This document shows, piece by piece, positions 1-10,600 of a DNA stretch of 64,000 nt. The notes below the pieces were generated by a model. The model saw only the letters and a program-made list of their open reading frames with translations. It made no database searches and was not told the DNA's origin. Positions within the stretch are counted from its first letter, which is position 1. Every line of letters starts with the position of its first letter. A program made the position numbers and the translations under genes. Location: NCBI GenBank assembly GCA_013076295.1, contig RQOL01000906.1:4340001-4404000 (forward strand), given 5' to 3'. This DNA is from Sanderia malayensis. Its lineage: Eukaryota > Cnidaria > Scyphozoa > Semaeostomeae > Pelagiidae.

Positions 1-465
1 AGTTTCCTTTTGGATTATTCAATCCTATTCAGTATTTAAAACTCTGTGTGCAAAAGATTTTTATCTGATTATTATTTCATTGTTTATTGATGAAGACTTC
101 TGGATCCCACCTGAATTGTCCTTCGATTAGAATCTCAATGGAAAAATATGAGTAAATAAATGTCAGCAAACATTATTGATCAGCTGTCTCAAATGGCAGC
201 AAATTGTAGATAGAAGTCTTTAAATTTCAATGCACTCAAATTTCAATTTATATAAGCATCTTTCTGTTTGAATATACTGATATCTAAAATCAAACGTTTT
301 AATAAATTTTTTGATCTCTCTTTCAATAGATTTAAAAATGCCATTTTAAGACAATAAGAGCATATATAATGTGGAGATTATCTAAAAATAAATACGTTTT
401 AAAAATCTTTATCCTTTGTTATACCTGAAAGCTCTCCAAATTTAATCTTTCAAGTTATATTCTAG
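1..465. other. AT-rich non-coding DNA, probably an ITPK intron
   Basis: I see no exon I can support here. The first ITPK exon starts at 466 after a TTCTAG acceptor and its first two bases complete a split glycine codon, so a coding exon must lie upstream outside the window. This stretch is therefore most simply the intron in front of it. Confidence 0.5.
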
Positions 466-3400
466 GTGCATTCAAGGCTGGAGAAAAAGGGACAATTCTA
501 AAGAAAGCTTCTTGTACAGAAGTTGAATGTTTGATTAAGTTGATGGGTGATGTTCTGAGACCGTATGTACCTGAATACAAGGGACAGCAAGAAAGTGATG
601 GATGCTGTATCTTTTTCAGTTATAGGTCTTTGTTTGGCTATGTTGCTTTTATTCGTTTATAACTAGGGGCTATATACAAGAATAAAAGCATTCGTAGGAC
701 GATGCTATGCTATTTCAAGCAGATTCCCATTTTCTCTTTTTCTTCTTTTGGGTGAATTTAGTTCAGATATCTTGAACTTTTGCTTTCTCAAACAAATTTT
801 CATTTCCCATGCGAGTTGGAGATAGTGGGACTTGTGTAAAGGTTAGATAGACAATAGAAAAAACTGTTGAGCACACTACCATTTCCAATCTGCTATGCAT
901 ATGTAATGCATTGCTGTACTTGCATCTGCAGAAATGTATACTTAACCAGTGATATAGGTTATGCTGAAATGCAAGACTTGCTCGCTGACTTTGATTCGCC
1001 ATCAGTAATGGACTGCAAAATGGGAATAAGGCAAGTTAAGTTGATTCATATACTTTTCTCAAACTCGTACACTTTTCCATGTACTCTAAATGTGACTAAA
1101 AAAGCTGGAATCGATTTGATTATATAATCCACTTTAAAACTCTGCTACAAAGCAACACCTATAACAGCAACTTAGTACATAAAGCAATATACGCAATAAC
1201 AACAAAAGTTTCATAACAGTGGTATTTTATTTATTTTAACCTATTTAATGTATTATATTGTCATTTTTCTTGCAGGACATATTTGGAAGCCGAGCTTGGG
1301 CTATCAGGCAAAGAACCAAGGCCTCGCAAGGTTTGTACTGTGCTCTGTACTAAACAGGAAATTACTGATTAATATTTTGGTCTTGTTAGGTGCAATTGAA
1401 AGGAGACAAATGTAAATGCTGGATGCTTAATAGAGTTTCACCTTTGAATAAGCCCCCAGCTAAACACTTTTGTTGCAAGTGAGCCTTTAAGAATTTACTG
1501 TAAGCAATAGGAAAGAATCTTGGAATTTTGGAATTTACTGTAAGCAATAGGAAATACATTTGGAATTTACTTCACTCTGAGAATGGTTGTTTGTTTCTAC
1601 GACCAAATATATAGATTGTAGGCAATTGTTAACATTGTTTTTTCCTAATGAAAATGAAACTTTTGGTTATATTGTTCATTATTAAATAGGAAAGACAGTT
1701 TAATACATTACCATGTCCAATTCGCTACATATGTGTAACTTTCACCTTACTAAATTTGTGCGTGCATCTAATGAAGTTCATGCCAGCTCATACAACTGAT
1801 CTTTTTGCAGGATTTGTATGAGAAAATGATTCACGTAGATGAAAACGAGCCCACAGAGGAAGAAAAAGCTCAACAAGCAATCACCAAACCAAGATACATG
1901 CAGTGGAGGGAACAGCTGAGCTCAACTGCTACGCTGGGCTTCAGAATAGAAGGAATTAAGGTGTGTTGAATATGATGAAATTCTTTACACAACATATGCT
2001 TTTGGCAATCACAGTTGTTTATGAATATCGCTAGAGAAAGGGTTGATATTTTCAAGAAAAGACTTGATTTGTTTTTTCAAACAATTCCAGACGAGCCACA
2101 AATTGTTGGCTATACAGGGAGTCGCAGAGCAGAAAGCAATTCCATCATTGATATGATAAAACTTACTGAGGCGGCACCACGGGGAGGACTGGGGAGGACA
2201 TGTCCTCCCCAATATTTTCCAGGGCCGATTTTTCAATTCGTCGAAATCCGAGGAGAAATATTTAGGGGGGTGGGTACGATGGCAAACTGTTGGCAAATTG
2301 TAATAATATAACAATTTTACCCAGGTTTACAGTAAATGCCTTTTGCGTGATATATCTATAAAAACCTTACAAAAAATCCATTTTTTCTAATGGGCGTGGC
2401 TTCCAAAAATGGGCGTGGTCCTAAAAAATTTCCCCGGTCCTCCCCACTTTTTGAGGGCTGGTGCCGCCTCTGTGCCAATCCCTCGGGCTATGGAAAATTA
2501 AAAGTTTTTTTCTTTTCTGCAATTCACAGAACAGTGAAAAGAAACCATCCAAAGATTTCAAAACAACAAAACAGAAGCATGATGTTGGCAAAGTGTTTTC
2601 GAAATATATCGACTCTAGAAGTGATATACAGGTGAGAAAGTGTGATGTTTCTTGCTTTACTTTCAAGCTCTCCTTCAACGCTCTAGCTAAGTTTTCCTAC
2701 ACCTGATTTTTCACATGTGTTTAATGTGCTAAGGTTTTCAAATTACAGCAGGGGTATTTACAACGGCTGAAAGCAATTCGAGCAACATTAGAAACTTCAC
2801 CGTTCTTCAAGTCCCACGAGGTATGAACAGTCTTTTTTCCACTATTTGACATGCTGCATAATATCACACTATACACCTTTTGTTGATGCCTTTTTACCTG
2901 TGCATATTATTGTTCTATGCTATCATATATTGTACAACACGTTTCTACACGTTTCAACACAACATGCTACTTGTTGTAATAGATTATACGGCTCCATATC
3001 ATTCAATGCCAAAGTGAAATTGTTATGCTGTCTCAGGACAGGCGAGTACACTTAACCGTTTTAAGTTTACTCGCCTGTCCTTTACTATTCCTTATAATGT
3101 TGTCATATACTGTACTAGTTTGTACTTTACTATCCTCTACCATGCTATTCCAATTAATCGATGCTTTTCTGCGTTTGAAATAGATTTTACTGACAACGCT
3201 TTACTTCTCTGTAGCTGTTCTATGCCTGCTCAAGATACATCGCTTAAGTTGCAATCTTTGATCTACTGATGGACATAAATGTGTTATTGTTCTGCTTTGG
3301 TTTTCTTCAGGTCATTGGCAGCTCGTTATTGTTTGTTCACGATGCGTCGGGTAAGACTGGCGTGTGGGTAATAGACTTTGGCAAAACGACCCCACTACCC

Positions 3401-3508
3401 GACGGCCTGACGCTCAATCACAGAGACATGTGGCAGGAGGGTAACAGAGAGGATGGCTACTTATTTGGTATTGATAACATGATCGAAATTTGGGAGGACC
3501 TATCTTGA
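466..3508 (+). CDS. ITPK: Inositol-trisphosphate 3-kinase, catalytic domain (5' partial)
   Basis: The product would phosphorylate Ins(1,4,5)P3 to Ins(1,3,4,5)P4 in the cytosol, linking phospholipase C signalling to calcium control. Exons: 466-606, 958-1030, 1276-1330, 1811-1960, 2530-2631, 2749-2820, 3311-3508, all phase-consistent. Seen: [13 protein letters not shown] (ATP-binding start), [20 protein letters not shown] (the PxxxDxKxG inositol-phosphate kinase signature), [20 protein letters not shown], then [23 protein letters not shown] (IDFGKT metal/ATP motif) and [13 protein letters not shown] before the stop. This covers nearly the whole kinase fold. The N-terminal regulatory region (actin or calmodulin binding in animal ITPKs) is not in the window. 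The intron after exon 958-1030 has a GC donor. The family assignment is secure; which animal paralogue (A, B or C) is not. Confidence 0.93.
1031..1275 (+). other. GC-AG intron in ITPK
   Basis: The reading frame needs the exon to end ...GGA ATA AG and to resume G ACA TAT TTG at 1276. That gives Ile-Arg-Thr-Tyr-Leu-Glu, as in known ITPKs. The donor is AG|GCAAGT, not AG|GT, and the acceptor is TTGCAG. Apart from the C it matches the donor consensus well, as is usual for functional GC-AG introns. Confidence 0.8.
2168..2470. mobile_element. Fold-back MITE-like element in an ITPK intron
   Basis: It opens GAGGCGGCACCA and closes TGGTGCCGCCTC, perfect 12-bp terminal inverted repeats. Inner CCTCCCC-rich stretches are also inverted (GGGGAGGACTGGGGAGGAC against GGTCCTCCCCAC). 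It has no coding capacity. A related but diverged element lies at 59145-59552. Confidence 0.7.
3036..3080. repeat. Near-perfect 45-bp palindrome
   Basis: GGACAGGCGAGTA at the left is answered by TACTCGCCTGTCC at the right around a short AT-rich centre (CTTAACCGTTTTAAG). It lies in the last ITPK intron. It may be the core of a very short fold-back element; no protein-coding meaning is evident. Confidence 0.6.
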
Positions 3509-4820
3509 GGTATGTGCAATCTCGATGCGCTGCGGATAGCCCAGCTGAGAGCGAACATCCCGGCATGAAGAATCAAAGGTCTGTTTGCTTGAACTGCCCT
3601 ACTGTACAATTTACTCCTGGCTTACAGTAAGCACCCGCATATAAGAACCAGTGAATTACGAACCTTCCAGGCTGAAAACCCTGCTCAAATCAACAGAAGA
3701 GACAATCGGCTATTGTATTTGAACAATAGGCTGGATGCAGAATTCACAGGTTCTTATACGCGGGTGTTTACTGTATACGCACTTCACTTCATAGTACTTT
3801 ACCCCATTGCTTGTACACATTTTCTGACAAGAACATCGTAGTTAAAGTTTCCCTACAATTTAAGAATAATATAAGAATAAAGCCAGGCGCAATCGCCATC
3901 AGTACTCATGGAGAAAGTTATGTGATGACCAGTTCTTTGTTGCTCTCATCGTGTTTAGATCGATGTTCTACTTTATATATTGTTTATAGTCTACGTAAAA
4001 GGGTGCGTATTTATATTTTACATATGTATATAAGCATGTTGTTTGTATCAAATAGAGGGCTGTCCCTTCGTATTTATCTGGGCCGTCGGAAGGAATTTTT
4101 GGCCGGGGGGGCTGCCTAATAAAAGAGCATTGTGTGACGTCAACTTTGGGGACGTCAAACCATTGTTCTAGTGATCGTTGGGGGCACCCCGCTTCCAACG
4201 GGCCTCACTATATATTATGAATCATGGGATAGGGCCGTTTTTTTAGAAAGAGGTACAGAAAACTTAACACTTTTAATTTGACATTTGACACTTGGCATTC
4301 TAATTTGACCTTGGAAACATCTTGATTGACAATTATTATTATTTCAACTTGAGAAAGAGAGGGATGTATAGCAATAGATGCGCTGCTCAGCTGTATTGCG
4401 CATATTTTTTTAAAGCAGCTGAAAGCGTATTTACTCCTTTGTACACTGCATATTTTAAAACCATGTAGTCTAATTAAAACTAGCACGAATCATTTGATAT
4501 TTTGTTTAAACAACAGAGATTTGTATTATTCCCTATCTGCATAAGAAAAGAAAACACTGAAAATACACAGCACAAATTTATTTCTTGAAATGAAATTCCA
4601 CATACATATACATCAGTCAAAGTTTTTTGCAAATAACACCTTCTCAACTAATAACACACCAAATAGGAATTGCGAATCAACAAGATAAATAAACGCGTGT
4701 TCAGCAGTTTTTAAACCGCGCTGTTCACGATAGCTCAGCACAGATCAGCGTTTCAGCGAAGGCAAAAAGGCCTATAAAGAAGCTCTTGGATAGAAGATAC
4801 AGCAATGATTTAGTTGATTA
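3509..4820. other. Convergent intergenic region between ITPK and fumarase
   Basis: This holds the 3' flanks of both convergent genes. No gene is supported. A fold-back element lies at 3624-3775, and an imperfect inverted-repeat segment at about 4080-4203 (GGCCGTCGGAAG against CTTCCAACGG). TTTATT at about 4577 is AATAAA on the minus strand and could serve as the fumarase poly(A) signal. Confidence 0.55.
3624..3775. mobile_element. Short fold-back MITE-like element
   Basis: The ends ACAGTAAGCACCCGCATATA and, on the other strand, ACAGTAAACACCCGCGTATA form roughly 26-bp terminal inverted repeats with few mismatches around a non-coding core of about 100 bp. Confidence 0.7.
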
Positions 4821-7526
4821 TTACTTGGGTCCAAGCATGAGCTCTGGTTTAACCCATTCTTTGAACTGTTCTTCAGTCAACAATTCCAATTTCAGCGCAG
4901 CTTCGAGCAACGTGCTGCCGTCTTTGTGTGCTGTCTTCGCGATCTTTGCTGCATTATCATAGCCAATGTGCGGATTCAGCGCTGTGACCAACATCAATGA
5001 CTCATTCAACAGTTTGTCAATGCGATCCACGTTGGCTATCATGCCTGCCACGCAGTTGTCTGCGAAGGCGACACTCGCGTCGCCGAGCAGGCGCGCCGAC
5101 TGCAACACATTGCGAATGATCAGCGGTTTGAAGCAGTTCAACTCGAAATGACCGTTGCTTCCACCGACCGTGACGGCCACGTTATTTCCCATGACCTGCG
5201 CGGCTACCATGGTGATTGCCTCGGATTGAGTTGGATTAACCTTGCCTGCAAGTGATAGAACAAGCTATCATCATCATAGTCTTTAGATCGTCATCGATCT
5301 CTAGTGACACTGTAAACAAAACATTTCCAATTTTCATGGTATAGACACAATTCGTTCAGTTCTTTCCACGTCATGTCAGTAATCTCCTTGACCCTGTCAA
5401 GCTATAGGATGTGTTATAGTATGTTTCAGGTTGCAGTTAATGCAGATGCATTTAAATTGTGCATCAATCATGCTTACCGGGCATAATACTGCTCCCTGGT
5501 TCGTTTTCCGGCAGTTGAAGTTCTCCCAAGCCACAGCGTGGTCCAGAGCCAAGAAATCGGAGGTCGTTGGCTATTTTCATGATGCTGCAAGCCACAACGT
5601 TCATTGCACCACTCAGCTCAACCAAAGCATCGTGAGCAGCCAATGACTCAAACTTGTTTGGTGCACTAAAGAGACAAATTGATGCTCGCAACTTCAAAAC
5701 TTTGCAGTATGGATCTTAGTCCAAGCATATATTGAAAGTCAACAAATCAAAGACTTGAATCTGTGAAATAAACACAAAATCAGAACTTGCTTTCTTGTTT
5801 CACATACCTTACAAAAGGCAGACCAGTTAGATCGGCTATTTTTGCAGCCATCTTTTCAGCAAAGCCAATTCTAGTGTTCAGTCCGGTTCCAACAGCTGTT
5901 CCGCCAATTGCGAGTTGGTACACTCGCGGCAATGTTGCTTCAATGCGGTCTATTCCGTTGTCCAATTGGGTTACATAACCTGAGAATTCTTGACCCAAAG
6001 TCAGCGGAGTTGCGTCCTGTAAAACAGGACTCTTAAGTGAGATACTCTTCTCATCAGAATACAAGACAATGAGAAAACACCTTGAAAAAGGCCTAAACCA
6101 CGTTGACAACAAGTTTTCTTACCTGAGTGTGGGTCCTGCCAATCTTGATGATTCCTTGGAACTCATCTCCTTTGGCTTTTATGGAATCTCTTAACTTTTT
6201 TATCCCCGGAATTAGAATGTTGTTGGTCACCTGAGCTGCAGCGATGTGCATTGCAGTTGGGAAGGTATCATTGGAACTCTGCAGAAAAAAAAACAAATTT
6301 AACTCATCATCGATATTAATCTAACAGAAATTCCATGGAAAACAAAACTCCAATGTCTGGAAACTTGGGCTCCATATCCTTGCAAATGATTATCAGGATG
6401 GGGGTTTATTCGGAGGTGGGGGCTTATTAGAGGATTTACCGTAAACTGACACTGCAATCCAACACAATACAATCAATTCTATTCAATCCAAGCCTATCAT
6501 ATCACACCAATTACTTGTATACTTGCCTGGCTTTTGTTCACATGATCGTTAGGATGCACAGGCTTCTTACTTCCCAGCTCGCCACCCATCATCTCAATTG
6601 CTCTGTTACTAACCACCTCGTTCACGTTCATGTTACTTTGCGTTCCCGAGCCAGTTTGCCAAATGACCAATGGAAAGTGATCACGGCTAATGTCTCCCTT
6701 AATCACCTGCCAAATACAATTAAAAGTAATTGTGATGTAAATCGTCCAAAAAATGTTTTCAACTGTTAAGGCAGAATGTTTATATCCATCTGTGCACGCC
6801 AACCTCATCGCAGGCTTTGCAAATATTCTCAGCAATATTAGCATCTAATCCGTATTCAATGTTAACTTCTGCAGCAGCTCTTTTGAGATACCCGAACGCT
6901 TTAATAACATCAAGCTATGAAAAAATAAGTTGATTCTTCAAGTATATTCTGATATAAATAAGATATTATAGAGTTGATATTCGGAAGATTTTGGAGGTGA
7001 TAAAGACATATAAATGCAAATAAATCTTCATACCGGCATTTTCTCTGTTTCATCACCAATAGGGAAATTCTTCATTGATCTTGCAGTCTGACATCCGTAG
7101 TACTTGTCTGCTTCGACCTTCATTTCCCCCATCGTGTCGGTCTCAACTCTAAAACTGGCCTGATAAAACAAAACATGGCGAGTTTTAAAAAATTTAAATT
7201 AGAAAATTACGACAATTCCACCAATATTTAAGAAAAAACAGGCCTACAAAGTACAACGTAACGTGGCCTAAGAGGACCAGCTTTGGGACACACCTCCCGT
7301 CCCGACCCAACAAGAAAGGCCAAACCGAACCGGAAACGCTCATGAAATTTAATCAGGGTTGCTTTGGAAGCATTAAACTTATTACATAAAGCAAGTTAAT
7401 GGTAGATTAAGCTGTATTACATACCATGGTTCTAGCTGAAAACGCTTTCGTGAGGCCTGAAGCGGATCGCAGAGGCCACGAGGTGAAAAGGCCAAATCCA
7501 CGTCTTGCAATCAACCGTGCAGCCAT
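4821..7526 (-). CDS. FH: Fumarate hydratase, class II, mitochondrial
   Basis: Fumarase interconverts fumarate and malate in the TCA cycle. Eight exons in minus order: 7526-7425, 7159-7034, 6914-6804, 6706-6527, 6278-6123, 6016-5808, 5665-5478, 5245-4821, giving about 498 residues, close to the usual animal length. The first exon encodes an Arg/Ser/Ala-rich, acid-free presequence ([14 protein letters not shown]...), as expected for mitochondrial import. Family motifs: [56 protein letters not shown], and the superfamily signature [13 protein letters not shown], split across the last intron. No catalytic residue appears lost. The intron after exon 4 uses a GC donor. It is head to head with the Dicer gene, with about 120 bp between starts. 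The assignment is very secure. Confidence 0.96.
6279..6526 (-). other. GC-AG intron in fumarase
   Basis: On the minus strand the exon ends AAC AAA AGC CAG and the intron begins GCAAGTAT; the next exon starts AGT TCC AAT GAT after CTGCAG. The joined product HVNKSQSSNDTF is the invariant fumarase sequence, which fixes the splice points and hence the GC donor. The intron also holds a fragment (about 6365-6448) of the CTTATTCGAGGATTTACGG fold-back family seen at 14192 and 15213. Confidence 0.82.
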
Positions 7527-7644
7527 TTTGCAGAAAGGAAATAAATATGAAGAAAAAGAGCATGCGCATTAGGTTGTTTTCTCACAATATAAAGGCCTCG
7601 ATTTCGATTAACTTTGTAAACGCAAGCGAGGTTGGAAAATTAAA
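7527..7644. promoter_or_regulatory. Short bidirectional promoter interval, fumarase/Dicer
   Basis: The start codons of the minus-strand fumarase (7526) and plus-strand Dicer (7645, or 7732 if the inner Met is used) lie only 118-205 bp apart. Any core promoters must share this segment. It contains GAGCATGCGCATTAGG, whose ATGCGCAT core resembles the NRF1-type GC palindrome often found at bidirectional animal promoters; that reading is inference. No TATA box is clear. Confidence 0.5.
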
Positions 7645-10600
7645 GTGGATTGGCCTGAACTGAGCACCACGTGCAATAACTTGATCTCATATCTCTCTCG
7701 TGTTTTGGTTTTCTTCAAGAAATTTTTAGCAATGGAAATAAACTTTTTTCCACATTCATCAATGACACAATGCTTCATATCTGCACTGGAGATGGATTCA
7801 TTGCTTTTGCTAAACGAAAAAACTGAAATTGCAGCCCTTGAGTACTTCATTGCAAGAGAATTTGTCCGAACGGGAAGTAAATCTTGCTTCCTTATAAAGC
7901 CATCCTCATGTCAGCCAGGTAAGGTTAGCTGCGTAGTTAAAGCTATTAAGCTTTCTAAGGTGTGAGGCTTCTAGTTGCTGAGTTCTTTTTCTTTCTTCAT
8001 TAACTCTGTTTTATGAGGAATTCAATTTAAAATTTAACAAAATTGATTTAATGGTTGTTTATATGATCTGTCCAATATTCTTTTAATGAATGCTTCAGGC
8101 TTCACTACTGAGATGGGTAGAAAGCTCTTCAGAATTCTATCCATGTGTTCATCAAGAATCTTTTGAATTAGATTTGATTCAATTTCTGAATAGTATTGAT
8201 CGCAAAATTCTTATTACCATTTATCTTCCAGATTTTACGGATTTCGAGAGCTATGTCAATTGTCTGACGGATCTCTGCATCCAAAAAGTGACTTCACTTG
8301 ATCAGCAGGTTTTCTTGGAGCCTTGTAACAAAGTTACTATAATTTTCACAGCATCAATGGACACAATCGATGACATTATTGATAAGAAAACAATTTTTAA
8401 CAACCTGTGTTTGCTGCTGATAGATTTAACTGAGCTGGAAGCATTTGAAATTGATACTTTGCATACGATCAAGATGATCTGTGATGCTTGCCAAGAGAGT
8501 GCATGTCGAGTTGTTCTTCTTGTTGACATTGAACGATATTTGAGTAATCCTCGTGATCTTCAAGATTTACTTGAGAATAAACTAAGCGTATTGCATTTGG
8601 ATCAGCATGTCGCATGTGACTCTTTGCCTTTCTGCAACAATGGAAACATAGTGGAAATTGTAATCAACGTTTACGATCATGATTTTTCACAAAATCAAGC
8701 AACAGATTTCATCTCCGAATACCTCCAAAGTATCTGTGATTTTTTATCAGTGTATAAAGCAGATAGGTCATATTGTTGCAATGGAAATTACTTGCAGGTT
8801 GCAATGGATCTCAGGCTATTGCTGGCAGACTACGGGCTTCTTGCACTGTGCCAAGGCCTCATGATAGCTGAGGATTTTGTAGAAGGGTGGAATTGTAAAT
8901 GTGGACAAGACAAATGTATTATGATTCAGTACATGGAGTCACAGATAATGATATTGGACCAGCTTGCAAAGAAACTTGTTCAGGTGCATCAGGGCTCTAA
9001 AATAAAGGAGTTGTTAAGCAGAGGTTTTAGAGAACTTATCAATTTAGTCTCAAAAGTATTCAAACAACAGAAGACTCATTCTGATGCTAATGCAACTGAT
9101 GATTTTGAAGGCGGATTACCCTCTCTATGCATTATTGTTGGATCACATTTCATAGGAAAGGCTGTGTGTCAGTTAATTTGCAGTCTGCAAAGAGAAGTGG
9201 CTTGGTTAATTCCTTCTGATTTTTCTGTTTGCCTGCAAAAATTCCGATCACCTTCAAGGGCAGCAGAATCTATTGTTTGTTTAAGTCAATATGATGTTGA
9301 AGGAGCACAGTTGAGTAGGGCAGTTTTTGCTTCACTCAAAGCTCCATCACATTATAACGAACTCTTGGCAGAGATAAATATTTTCCACAGAAATGTGAAA
9401 GAGATGGTTTATATTATTTCATCAAAGGATTTGGGAGCTCAAGAACGGTTAAATGTAAGCAAGTTTTATTGAGCCTCGCTTTTGAGCAAACTTCATGTTA
9501 TAAAATGCTTAATATCTTTTTTATGCTTTATGGTAAAATTATATCTTCACCTGAACCAGTTTCAGTTTAGTAAAATCTGCCAGCGCTGTACTGTATTTCA
9601 GTATTTTAATTCACTTGATTATTTTTCATATTTATATATTGTATTAATACGCATCATGCATATCTTTTTATTAGGGATTTCAAGTTATTCAAACATTACT
9701 GGCAAGAAGGATGCCATCCTATATTGATCCTTACAAAGCAGAAAAATTGTTGCTTCAATTTCCACACAACCTACCACCAGTTTCTATTTCCGGTTTGAAC
9801 CATTCACTTTCTCCTGAAGAAGCTGTTAATGTTGTGAACAGGTAAATTATGAATCAGAGTAAGCTGTACCAAAAATTCTTATTTCTTACATCTGGCAGGG
9901 ATGTAATGTATTCTGTTGTTTGCTTAGATTTGGTATTATTTTTGTTTGTTCTTTCTGCTTTTATGTTCTTTTCTTCTTTAGCATTTTGGTTTGCTGCTAT
10001 TATTAAGTTTTGCCATACTCTTTTCATTGTAGCTGTATTATTTTGCTCATGATGCTTATTCTGTTTCCAGATATTGCAACTTCTTGTCTTCTGGTCACAA
10101 TTGCTGTGTTGTATTATCAGTGCATCAGTCTACAACTGTTATCATTGATCAAGCAACCACTACCATCAAAGCACAGACCAATCTGGATTTTCCTGCGAGA
10201 TCCCTCCTCAAGCAACAAATCCACGTAAGTTGCATAGACTATTGCACAAGTATTTGCATAGCAAATCCGCGTAAGTTGCATAGACTATTGCTCGAGTATT
10301 TGTATAGCAAATCCACGTAAGTTGCATAGACTATTGCTCGAATATTTGTATAGCAAATCCACGTAAGTTGCATAGACTATTGCTCGAGTATTTGTATAGC
10401 AAATCCACGTAAGTTGCATAGACTATTGCTCGAGTATTTGTATAGCAAATCCACGTAAGTTGCATAGACTATTGCTCGAGTATTTGTATAGCAAATCCAC
10501 GTAAGTTGCATAGACTATTGCTCGAGTATTTGTATAGCAAATCCGCGTAAGTTGCATAGACTATTGCTCGAGTATTTGTATAGCAAATCCACGTAAGTTG

